Assembly: GCA_964432595.1 (NCBI GenBank)
Contig: CAYSOF010000027.1
Span: 20,397 to 84,396, forward strand
Reading direction: 5' to 3'
DNA from: DASYLJ01 sp964432595
Lineage (GTDB): Bacteria; Desulfobacterota; Binatia; DP-6
Length of the DNA stretch: 64,000 nt
Positions 34,323 through 42,093 of this stretch are shown here, in pieces; within the stretch, counting starts at the first letter, position 1, and each line of letters opens with the position of its first letter. The notes beneath the pieces are model-generated. The model did not search any database and had not been told where the DNA came from. It was given only the letters and a program-made list of their open reading frames with translations. Position numbers and translations under genes: made by a program.

Positions 34323-34993
34323 TGTCGCGCCGCCGCGCGCGAGAAGCGGCGCGCCTGTCGCCAGCTCTCCTGAAGCGTCGCGACCGTCGTCGCGAGCCAG
34401 CCGTGCTGGGCGTAGCGCCGGCCGCTCGTGTAGAGCGGCGCGCCGACGGCCCGCAGCGGCAGGCCGCGTCGCCGCGCGCGCCAGACGAGGTCGTGGTCTT
34501 CGCCGCGCGCGATCGCGGCATCGAAGCCGCCGAGCTCGTCGAAGACGGCGCGCGGGAGGACGAGGCCCTGGTCGCCGAACGGCAGGCCGAGCACGCGACT
34601 CCGGAGCCAGGCCCCCATCGCGTTCACGCGGAGCAGCGCCGGGCCGTCGAAGAAGCGCAGGTCGAAGTAGCCGACGGCCGGCGCGCCGGCGGCGACGAAC
34701 GCCGCCAGCGCCGGCAGCGTGCGCGGCGAGAGCCGCGAATCGGCGTGGACGAACCACAGCCACGGCCGCGTGGCCGCGGCGGCGCCGGCGTTCTGCTGGA
34801 GCGCGCGGCCCGGTGACGTCGCGAGGCGCCGCCAGCGCGGCGCGCACGCGACCTCGTGCCCGGACGCGCAGACGGCGATCAGCTCCGCGGCGGCGGGCAA
34901 CACGTCGAGCGCCGCCGCCAGCTCCCGCGCGAGCGTGTCACCCGGGCCGATCGGCACGACGACGCTCACGCTCGCCAGCGGCCCCGCCGTCAT
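34319..34993 (-). CDS. TIGR04283-type glycosyltransferase (GT2), arsenosugar-associated
   Basis: A 224-residue GT2-family glycosyltransferase. It has VSVVVPIGPGDTLARELAA, the DxD-like metal motif in LWFVHADSRLS, FGDQGLVLPRAVFDELGGFD, and GEDHDLVWRARRRGL. This is the group 2 arsenosugar-associated transferase family, which almost always lies next to the DUF2064 transferase. It overlaps the flavoprotein gene upstream by 4 bases. The probable job is joining the sugar to a glycerol-containing acceptor. Confidence 0.88.
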   Translation of the reverse strand: MTAGPLASVSVVVPIGPGDTLARELAAALDVLPAAAELIAVCASGHEVACAPRWRRLATSPGRALQQNAGAAAATRPWLWFVHADSRLSPRTLPALAAFVAAGAPAVGYFDLRFFDGPALLRVNAMGAWLRSRVLGLPFGDQGLVLPRAVFDELGGFDAAIARGEDHDLVWRARRRGLPLRAVGAPLYTSGRRYAQHGWLATTVATLQESWRQARRFSRAAARQ

Positions 34994-37134
34994 CCGCGCC
35001 GCCACGCGAAGAAGCGCTCGGCCCAGCGCAACGCGCCCTGCGGTGCGTGCGCCTTGCGCCACACGCCCGCGGCGAATTTGTTGGCCTCGGCCATGGTCGG
35101 GTACACGTGGATCGTCCCGAGCACCTTGCCCAGGCCGATGCCGTGCTTCATCGCGAGCACCAGCTCGGCGAGGAGCTCCGCGGCGTGCGCGCCGACGACC
35201 GCCGCGCCGAGAATGGTGTCCTTGCCCGGCGGGGTCAGCACCTTCACGAATCCCGTCTCGGCGCCATCGGCGATGGCGCGATCGAGGTCGTCCAGCGCGT
35301 AGCGCGTGACCTCGACGGCGATCCCGCGCTCCCGCGCCTCGTCTTCGGAGAGCCCGACGCGCGCGACCTCGGGCTCGGTGAAGGTGGCCCACGGGATGAC
35401 GCGGTAGTCGACCGGAAACGACCAGAACGGCGCCAGCAGCGCGTTCACGGTGGCGAACCACGCCTGGTGCGCCGCGACGTGCGTGAACTGGAACGGCCCG
35501 GTGGCGTCGCCGCACACGAAGATGTTGGGAACGCTGGTCCGCATGAGCCCGTCGGCCTCGATCGTACCGCGCTCGGTGAGGCGCACGCCGACCCTGTCCA
35601 GCCCGAAGCCCTCGACGTTCGCCTGCCGGCCGAGCGCCAGCAGCATCGCGTCGAAGGCGAACGTCACTTCGGCGCCGTCGGCGAGGCGCTCGCACACGAG
35701 CCGCCCCGGCTCGACGCGCAGCGCGCGATGGCCGGCGGCCACGACGAGACCCTCGGCACGAAATCGCGCGTCGACGGCGCTCGCGGCGTCGGCGTCCTCG
35801 CGCGGCAGCAGACGCGGCGCCATCTCGATCAGCGTGACGGCGCTGCCGAAGCGGGCGAACGCCTGCGCCAGCTCGCATCCGACCGGCCCGCCGCCGAGCA
35901 CGACCATCCGCGGCGGCAGCTCGCGCAGGTCCCACACGGTGTCGCTGGTGAGGTACGGGACCGACTCGAGCCCGGGAAGTCGCGGCACCAGCGGCCGCGC
36001 GCCGGTCGCCAGCACGATGGTGCGCGCCGACAGTCGGCGGCCGTCGACGTCGACCTCCCACGGCGACGTCAGCCGCGCCTCGCCAAGGACGACGTCGACG
36101 CCCATGCCGCGATAGCGCTCGACGGAGTCGTGCGGCGCGATGGCGGCGATCACCTGCCGGACGCGTGCCATGGCGTCGGCGAAGTCGAAGTCCGCGGTCA
36201 TCGCCCGGATGCCGTACCGCCGGCTGTCGCGCGCCTCGGCCAGGAGCCGGGCGGTGCGCAGGAGGGCCTTCGACGGCACGCAGCCGGTGTTGAGACAGTC
36301 GCCGCCCATCCGGTGCTTCTCGACGAGCGCGACGCGGGCCTTCACCGTCGACCCGATGAGCGCGGACACCAGCCCCGCCGAGCCGGCGCCGACGACGACG
36401 AGGTCGTAGTCGAAGCGCGCGGGCTTCGTGAACCGCCGGTAGACCCGGCGCGCCGCGAGCCGGCGCGTCACCCACCGCGTCGCGAGGGGCAGCACGCCGA
36501 GGATGGCGAACGCGCCCAGCAACCCCGGCGACAGCACGTCGCCCGGCCCCGAGATCGCCGCCAGCTGCGTGCCGGCATACACGTACGCGAGCGTGCCGGG
36601 CAGCATGCCCAGCTGGCTCACCCAGTAGAAGGTGCGAAGCGGCAGCGGCGTCAGGCCGGCCAGCAGGTTCACGAGGAAGAACGGGAACACCGGAACGAGC
36701 CGGAGCGTGAAGAGGTAGAACGCGCCGTCGCGCTCGATCCCGGCGTCGACCCGCTCCAGGCGCTCGCGGTAGCGCCCGCGCAGCCCGTCGCGCAGGACGA
36801 ACCGCGCCGCCAGGAAGGCGAGCGACGCACCGATCGTGCTCGCGAACGACACCAGGACGAGGCCGCGCACGACGCCGAAGAGCGCACCGGCGGCGAGCGT
36901 CATCACCGCGGCGCCGGGCAGCGACAAGGCCGCGACCGCGACGTAGACGACGAAGAAGAGTCCCGCCGACCCCCAGGGATTGGCGGCCACCCACGTCGAC
37001 AGCTCCGCCTGCCGCGCCTTCAGGTTCTGCAGGGTGAGCGTGTCGGCGACGCCGGCGCGCCACGCCCAGACCGCGACGCCGAGCACCATGATGACGACGA
37101 TCCAGCGCCACGCATTCCCGCGCCCCTTCCGCAT
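34990..37134 (-). CDS. TVP38/TMEM64-flavoprotein fusion (mercuric-reductase-like)
   Basis: A 714-residue fusion, started at ATG 37134 because AAGGG lies just upstream. Residues 10-230 are a TVP38/TMEM64 (VTT/DedA-like) membrane domain: FVVYVAVAALSLPGAAVMTL, then RLVPVFPFFLVNLLAGLTPL. Residues 250-714 form a pyridine nucleotide-disulfide oxidoreductase: FAD motif VVGAGSAGLVSALIG, redox Cys pair GGDCLNTGCVPSK, NAD motif VVLGGGPVGCELAQAF, FVCGDATG, and the C-terminal HVYPTMAEA block with the catalytic His. It should reduce a disulfide or metal/metalloid-linked substrate at the membrane. It is first in the arsS operon. Confidence 0.92.
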   Translation of the reverse strand: MRKGRGNAWRWIVVIMVLGVAVWAWRAGVADTLTLQNLKARQAELSTWVAANPWGSAGLFFVVYVAVAALSLPGAAVMTLAAGALFGVVRGLVLVSFASTIGASLAFLAARFVLRDGLRGRYRERLERVDAGIERDGAFYLFTLRLVPVFPFFLVNLLAGLTPLPLRTFYWVSQLGMLPGTLAYVYAGTQLAAISGPGDVLSPGLLGAFAILGVLPLATRWVTRRLAARRVYRRFTKPARFDYDLVVVGAGSAGLVSALIGSTVKARVALVEKHRMGGDCLNTGCVPSKALLRTARLLAEARDSRRYGIRAMTADFDFADAMARVRQVIAAIAPHDSVERYRGMGVDVVLGEARLTSPWEVDVDGRRLSARTIVLATGARPLVPRLPGLESVPYLTSDTVWDLRELPPRMVVLGGGPVGCELAQAFARFGSAVTLIEMAPRLLPREDADAASAVDARFRAEGLVVAAGHRALRVEPGRLVCERLADGAEVTFAFDAMLLALGRQANVEGFGLDRVGVRLTERGTIEADGLMRTSVPNIFVCGDATGPFQFTHVAAHQAWFATVNALLAPFWSFPVDYRVIPWATFTEPEVARVGLSEDEARERGIAVEVTRYALDDLDRAIADGAETGFVKVLTPPGKDTILGAAVVGAHAAELLAELVLAMKHGIGLGKVLGTIHVYPTMAEANKFAAGVWRKAHAPQGALRWAERFFAWRRG

Positions 37135-37260
37135 GCGCCCTTCTGCCAGATGTTTGACGCCCACCGCCACGCGCACCTATGGCTACGCATGCGCCGATGC
37201 CGGCGGACCCGGCCGCGTGTCGGCGCGAACGAGCACCCGTGTGTAACGAACGAGGAGCGC

Positions 37261-38058
37261 GTGACATCGAAGCAGCCCATGCGACGCGCAGGAGCGGCTC
37301 TGGTGCTGGCCCTCGTCGCCGTGTCGACGAGCGCCGGCGCGGCGTGCACTGACATGGACCACACGCACGCCGCCTGGACCGCCGTCCTGCAGGAACACGT
37401 GGCGGATGGTCGCGTCGACTATGCGGCGCTGGCGCGCGCGGACGGTCCGCTGAACGCCTACTTGGCGGCGCTGTCGGGCACGTGCGCCGCGGACTACGAG
37501 CGCTGGACCCGCGCGCAGCGCATCGCCTTCTGGCTGAACGCCTACAACGCGTTCACCGTGCGCCTGATCTTGGACCACTACCCGATCGCGTCGATCCGGC
37601 GCATCGGCTGGCTCCCGGGCGCGGCCTTCCGCGAGCGCTTCATTCCGATGACGGGGCTGAAGGGTGGAACGATCTCGCTCGACGACATCGAGCATCGCAC
37701 GCTCCGGAGCGCCTTCCGCGAGCCCCGCATCCACTTCGCGCTGGTGTGCGCCGCACGCAGCTGCCCCGATCTGCGCACAGAGGCGTATCGCGCCGCCGAT
37801 CTGGATCGGCAGCTCGAAGAACAGGGCCGCGTGTTCCTGCGGGACCGCACGAAGAATCGCGTCGACGTGGCCGCGAAGACGCTGTACCTGTCGTCGATAT
37901 TCGACTGGTTCCGGGACGACTTCGTCGCGGCGGCGGGCTCGGTGCCCGCCTTCGTGGCACCCTACCTCGACGACGCCGGGACCCCGGTGACCGGGTTCTC
38001 GGTGGAGTTCCTCGACTACGACTGGTCGCTCAATGACCGGAAGGGAGACGACCGATGA
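37261..38058 (+). CDS. Exported DUF547 protein
   Basis: A 265-residue protein with signal peptide (GAALVLALVAVSTSAGAA/C). GTG 37261 follows GAGGAG closely; ATG 37279 is the alternative. The DUF547 core is AYNAFTVRLILDHYPIASI, LKGGTISLDDIEHRTLR, HFALVCAARSCPDLR and LSSIFDWFRDDF. DUF547 has a transglutaminase/papain-like fold, and a Cys is present in the ARSCPDL motif. Its reaction is unknown. Genes of this family often sit beside TVP38-flavoprotein and TIGR04282/04283 genes. It heads the + strand operon of the locus and overlaps the next small gene by ATGA. Confidence 0.88.
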   Translation: MTSKQPMRRAGAALVLALVAVSTSAGAACTDMDHTHAAWTAVLQEHVADGRVDYAALARADGPLNAYLAALSGTCAADYERWTRAQRIAFWLNAYNAFTVRLILDHYPIASIRRIGWLPGAAFRERFIPMTGLKGGTISLDDIEHRTLRSAFREPRIHFALVCAARSCPDLRTEAYRAADLDRQLEEQGRVFLRDRTKNRVDVAAKTLYLSSIFDWFRDDFVAAAGSVPAFVAPYLDDAGTPVTGFSVEFLDYDWSLNDRKGDDR

Positions 38059-38225
38059 CGACCAAGACCGTATCCATGCTGCTCGGGCTCGCCGGAGTGT
38101 TCGCCGCGGGAACCGCCTGCTTCGGGCTCTTCACCCGCACCGAGCCGTCCGAGTCGACGATCGAGGAATGTGCCGGCCTGTCGGGCCAGGCCAAGGCGGA
38201 CTGCGAGCGCCGGCACGGCAAGTAG
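38055..38225 (+). CDS. Small 56-residue membrane-anchored or exported protein
   Basis: The start ATG overlaps the DUF547 stop and the frame ends 1 base before the next gene. The product is a hydrophobic helix (VSMLLGLAGVFAAGTACFGL) followed by a polar tail with two Cys (ECAGLSGQAKADCERRHGK). Perfect positional coupling on both sides supports translation. There is no recognised family. The Cys pair could make a disulfide hairpin outside the cytoplasm or bind a metalloid; both ideas are speculative. Confidence 0.6.
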   Translation: MTTKTVSMLLGLAGVFAAGTACFGLFTRTEPSESTIEECAGLSGQAKADCERRHGK

Positions 38226-38226
38226 C

Positions 38227-39498
38227 GTGTCCTGGCGCGCGCAGGCGGCGGAGACGCGCGCGATCCTGGCGGCCGCGTGGGACGCGCTGCCGCCCGCGCT
38301 GCGGCTCCCGACGCAGTTTCTCGGCCGGCAGTACGCCGGCTGCGGCGCCACCATCGGCGCGATGCCCCGCTGCGACTTCACCTGCAGCGGCTGCTACCTC
38401 GGCCACGACGCGAATCACGCGCGACCGCTCGGGCTGGCCGACCTGGACGCGCAGCTCGACCGCCTGCGCGCGTGGCTCGGGCCGTCGGGAAACCTGCAGA
38501 TCACCGACGGCGAGGTCACGCTCCGCGACGAGCGCGAGCTGATCCGGTTGATCCGCCGCGCACGCGAGGTCGGCCTCGTGCCGATGCTGATGACCCACGG
38601 CGAGACCTTCCGGCGCAAGCCGCGGATGCTCGACCGCCTGATGGCGGACGGCGGGCTCGGCGAGGTGTGCTTCCACGTCGACACGACGATGCGCGGTCGC
38701 CGCGATCGGTTCGCCCGGGCCCGTACCGAGGCCGACCTGCACGCGCTGCGCGCCGAGTTCGCGGACCTGATCCGCGCGGCGCGGGCGCGCACGGGGTTGC
38801 CCCTCGACGCGGCGTCGACGGTGACGGTGTCGCGTAGCAATCTCGACGACGTGCCCGGCATCGTGCGCTGGTTCCTGGACCATGCGGACGCGTTCAAGAT
38901 GGTGAGCTTCCAGCCGCTGACCGCCGTCGGGCGCACCGATCCGGCACTGGCCGGCGTCGACGTCGAGGCGCTCTGGCGGCGCATCGCCGACGGCGCCGGC
39001 GAGCCCGAGCTCGCGCAGGGCACGGGACATCTCGGCCATCCCGCGTGCTCGCGGTTCGTGCAGGGCGTGGCGGTGCGACGCGGCGGACGCGTCCGCTTCG
39101 CGCCGCTCTACCGGCAGGACCGTCCCGCGGAGATGCGGTTCCTGGACGAGCTGCTCGCGCGGCTCGGCGGGACGTCGTTCCGGCTCGAGCACCCCGCCGC
39201 GCGGCGCCGGCATGCGACCGCGCTGCTCGCCCGCCACGCGGGCTTCCTCGTCCGGCGCGGACTGCCGCAGCTGTGGCGCGTCGCGCGCCGGGCAGGCCTC
39301 GGACGACCGCGCTACTTCTGCGTCGTGAGCCACCACTTCATGAACGCCGCCGAGCTCGCGACGCCGGTCGGCCGCGAGCGGCTGGCGGCGTGCGCCTTCC
39401 GCGTCCCCGTCGACGGCCGCCTGGAATCGATGTGCGCCGTGAACGCCCTCGGGCTGCGCGAGACCGTCTATCGGGACGCCGCGGGTGCTCGCGCGTGA
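38227..39498 (+). CDS. Second radical SAM enzyme of the arsenosugar-like locus
   Basis: A 423-residue protein from GTG 38227. The cluster motif is Cys49, Cys53 and Cys56 in PRCDFTCSGCYLGHDANHA. Further motifs are GNLQITDGEVTLRDERELI (SAM-binding, GGE-like), MLMTHGETF, CFHVDTTMRG and FKMVSFQPLTAVGRTDP. The C-terminal 150 residues contain Arg-rich helices and FCVVSHHFMNAAELATP. The exact subfamily is not recognised. It is not a second ArsS, because the tail lacks the CYGCTAG motif. Overlaps with the small gene before and the Lgt-like gene after make it part of one operon. Confidence 0.8.
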   Translation: MSWRAQAAETRAILAAAWDALPPALRLPTQFLGRQYAGCGATIGAMPRCDFTCSGCYLGHDANHARPLGLADLDAQLDRLRAWLGPSGNLQITDGEVTLRDERELIRLIRRAREVGLVPMLMTHGETFRRKPRMLDRLMADGGLGEVCFHVDTTMRGRRDRFARARTEADLHALRAEFADLIRAARARTGLPLDAASTVTVSRSNLDDVPGIVRWFLDHADAFKMVSFQPLTAVGRTDPALAGVDVEALWRRIADGAGEPELAQGTGHLGHPACSRFVQGVAVRRGGRVRFAPLYRQDRPAEMRFLDELLARLGGTSFRLEHPAARRRHATALLARHAGFLVRRGLPQLWRVARRAGLGRPRYFCVVSHHFMNAAELATPVGRERLAACAFRVPVDGRLESMCAVNALGLRETVYRDAAGARA

Positions 39499-40196
39499 CC
39501 GTCTACGGGCTCCTCGCCGCCACGGGATGCATCGCCGGCGTGCTCTGGCTCTTCCGGCACCGCGACGGCATGGGCGTCTCGGAGAACGAGTTCTGGGCGG
39601 CCATGTGGACATTGCTCGCGGGCGGCATCGTCGGTGCCAAGCTCTTCTTCGTCGTGCTCGGATGGGAGCACTACGCGCGCGGCGAGCTGCGCTTCTGGGC
39701 GGATTTTCGAGTCGGCTTCGTCTTCTTCGGCGGTCTCGCGGGCGCGGCCCTCGCCGGCGCGATCTTCGCCCGCGTGCGTCGGCTCGGCTTCGTGCGCGGC
39801 GCCGACTACTTCGCCGTGGCGCTTCCGCTCGGGCATGCGATCGGACGCGTCGGCTGCTTCTTTGCCGGGTGCTGCCACGGCCGTCCGCCGCACCCCGTGC
39901 AGCTGTACGAAGCCGCGGGGCTCGCGCTCATCGCCCTCGCCTGCCGCGGCGTGCTCGCGCGCGTCGAAGCCGGCGCGATGCCGCGCGGCGGCGCGTTCCA
40001 GTGGTACCTGATCCTCTACGGGACGCTCCGCTTTCTGCTCGATCCGCTGCGCGCCGACGGCCGGCCCGAGCGCTTCCTCGGCGTGTCGCACCAGCAGCTC
40101 GTCGCCCTGCTGCTGATCGCGACGGGCGTCACGTGGGCCGCGGTGTCGCGCCGGTCGATGGCAGGCGCCCGCGCGGCGGCGGCGGTCCGATCGTGA
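39495..40196 (+). CDS. Prolipoprotein diacylglyceryl transferase (Lgt)-family protein
   Basis: A 233-residue membrane protein with about six helices. The Lgt signature is present in PLGHAIGRVGCFFAGCCHG. It lacks the long N-terminal part of canonical Lgt (usual length 260-300) and is probably not the housekeeping enzyme. Lgt uses phosphatidylglycerol as donor, so a paralogue in this locus may act on phosphatidylglycerol or a related glycerol lipid. It overlaps both neighbours by 4 bases. Confidence 0.82.
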   Translation: MTVYGLLAATGCIAGVLWLFRHRDGMGVSENEFWAAMWTLLAGGIVGAKLFFVVLGWEHYARGELRFWADFRVGFVFFGGLAGAALAGAIFARVRRLGFVRGADYFAVALPLGHAIGRVGCFFAGCCHGRPPHPVQLYEAAGLALIALACRGVLARVEAGAMPRGGAFQWYLILYGTLRFLLDPLRADGRPERFLGVSHQQLVALLLIATGVTWAAVSRRSMAGARAAAAVRS

Positions 40197-41227
40197 CCCG
40201 CGCCGAATGGATGCGCGCGCATCCGCGGTTCCCGTGGCTCGACGCGACGGACGTGCCGGGCGTGGCGTCGTTCCTCGCGCGGCGCGGGTGGATCGTCGCC
40301 GGCGAGACCGTCCGGCGCTGCGAGCGCGCGGGCGAGGGGAACATGAACCTCACGCTCCGCGTCCACACCGACCGCCGCCGCGTCATCCTGAAGCAGGCAC
40401 GCCCCTGGGTCGAGAAGTACGACCACATCCCGGCGCCGTGGGACCGCGCGCTCACCGAGCAGCGGTTCTACGCGCGCGCGGCGACGTTGCCTGCGGTCGC
40501 GGCGCGGATGCCGGCGCTCCTCGCCGCGGACGAGTCGGCCTGCGCGTTGCTGCTGGACGACCTGCCGGGCGCACGCGACCTCACCAGCCTGTACGCCGGC
40601 GACGTCGTCGGCGCCGGCGAGATCGACGCCCTGGCCGACTGGCTCCGCGCGCTGCACGCGGGCACGCGCGGCGACGTCGGCGACGGCGCGGCGAATCGCG
40701 CCATGCGCGCGCTCAATCACGGGCACTGCTTCGTCGTCCCGTTCGCGACGCCGCCCGCGGTCGATCTCGATGCCCTGGAGCCGGGGCTGGCGGGCGCGGC
40801 CGCGCACCTGGCCGCCGACGGCACGACGCGCGGCCTGATCGACGCGCTCGGACGGCGCTATCTTCGCGACGGTCCCTGCCTCGTCCACGCCGACTACTTT
40901 CCCGGCAGCTGGCTGCGAACCGACGTCGGGCTCCGCATCATCGATCCCGAGTTCGCGTTTCCCGGCGACCCGGAGGTCGACGTCGGCTGTGCGCTGGCGC
41001 ATCTCGCCCTCGCGGCGCAGCCGGCGGACGCGGCCGCGCGCTTCCTCGCGGCGTACGGCGGCGCCGACGCGACGCTCGTGGCGCGCTATGCCGCCGTCGA
41101 GGTGCTGCGCCGACTCCTCGGCGTCGCCCAGCTACCCCTTGCGCGCGGCGACGGCGCGCGCGTGCGCCTGCTCGAGCGCGCGCTGCACGCCCTGCGCGTC
41201 GGCGACGCGGGACGGCTCTGGGGATGA
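40193..41227 (+). CDS. Methylthioribose-kinase-like phosphotransferase
   Basis: A 344-residue kinase of the APH/MTR-kinase fold. It has the P-loop-like GEGNMNLTLRV, ILKQARPWVEKYDHIPAPWD, the catalytic HxD motif LVHADYFPGSWL (His232, Asp234) and the metal-binding RIIDPEFAFPGDPEVDVG (Asp251). The IDPEFAF stretch is characteristic of 5-methylthioribose kinases (MtnK), which phosphorylate the C1 hydroxyl of a 5-substituted ribose. Its stop overlaps the nucleoside hydrolase start. In this locus the substrate may be a 5-arsinoyl-ribose rather than methylthioribose. Confidence 0.75.
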   Translation: MTRAEWMRAHPRFPWLDATDVPGVASFLARRGWIVAGETVRRCERAGEGNMNLTLRVHTDRRRVILKQARPWVEKYDHIPAPWDRALTEQRFYARAATLPAVAARMPALLAADESACALLLDDLPGARDLTSLYAGDVVGAGEIDALADWLRALHAGTRGDVGDGAANRAMRALNHGHCFVVPFATPPAVDLDALEPGLAGAAAHLAADGTTRGLIDALGRRYLRDGPCLVHADYFPGSWLRTDVGLRIIDPEFAFPGDPEVDVGCALAHLALAAQPADAAARFLAAYGGADATLVARYAAVEVLRRLLGVAQLPLARGDGARVRLLERALHALRVGDAGRLWG

Positions 41228-42093
41228 GCACGGCCGTCTGGATCGACACCGACCCCGCCGTCGGTCTGCCGCGCGCCGACGTCGACGACGGGCTGGCGCT
41301 CGTCCAGGCGTTTCACTCGCCGGAGCTGGCCGTGCGCGGCATCGGGGTGGTCTTCGGCAACGCGCCGCTGGCCGACGCCATGCCGATCGCCGTCGAGATC
41401 GCGCGGCGCTTCGGTCCGCCGGGGCTGGGCGTGCACGCCGGCGCAGCGAGCGCGGACATGCTCGGCGCCGACTCGCCGGCCGTGGCCGCGCTCGCCGCGG
41501 CGTTGCAGTCCGAGCCGCTCACCGTTCTCGCGCTCGGGCCGCTCACGAACGTCGCCACCCTGCTCCTGCGCCATCCGGCGCTGGCGCCGCGCATCCGCGA
41601 GATCGTGTGCGTCGCCGGCCGCCGGCCCGGCCAGGCGTTCCGCTCGACGCCGCGGCAGCCGACGCCGTTCCCGGATCTCAACTTCGAGTGCGACCCCGCG
41701 GCGATGGCGGTGCTGTTGCGGAGCGCCGTACCCGTCGTGCTGGCGCCGTGGGAGGTCTCGTCGCACGTGTGGATCGGCGCCGCGGAGCTGGACGCGATGA
41801 CCGCGGCCGGCGGCGCGGCGGCGTGGCTCGCGGCGCGCTCCCGCGACTGGCTGGCGTTCTGGGAGCGCGAGCTGCACGCGCCCGGCTTCAATCCGTTCGA
41901 CACGCTCGCGGTCGCCTGGGCGATCGACCGGGCGCTCATCGAGCACATGGAGGCCGACGCGGCGGTCGAGACGTCGCGTCGCGGGCCGGAGCTCGTCGTC
42001 CGCCCCCCAGCGGGCGGACGCCGGGTGGTCTACGGGGTGCGACCGCGCGACGGCTTCCTCCCGTCGCTGATGGCGCGGCTGACGCGCACCTAG
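41224..42093 (+). CDS. Nucleoside hydrolase (IUNH family)
   Basis: A 289-residue enzyme that cleaves N-glycosidic bonds of nucleosides. The Ca-binding N-terminal motif is expanded: DTDPAVGLPRADVDDGLAL instead of the compact DTDPGxDDxxAL, with a GLPRADV insertion. The rest is standard: LTVLALGPLTNVATLL, FPDLNFECDPAAM (NxExDP), and a C-terminal FNPFDTLAVAWA with the conserved Asp. It overlaps the kinase by ATGA. Nucleosidase plus MTR-type kinase is the order of methionine salvage, here within an ArsS locus. It converges with DinB, overlapping 4 bases. Confidence 0.9.
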   Translation: MSTAVWIDTDPAVGLPRADVDDGLALVQAFHSPELAVRGIGVVFGNAPLADAMPIAVEIARRFGPPGLGVHAGAASADMLGADSPAVAALAAALQSEPLTVLALGPLTNVATLLLRHPALAPRIREIVCVAGRRPGQAFRSTPRQPTPFPDLNFECDPAAMAVLLRSAVPVVLAPWEVSSHVWIGAAELDAMTAAGGAAAWLAARSRDWLAFWERELHAPGFNPFDTLAVAWAIDRALIEHMEADAAVETSRRGPELVVRPPAGGRRVVYGVRPRDGFLPSLMARLTRT

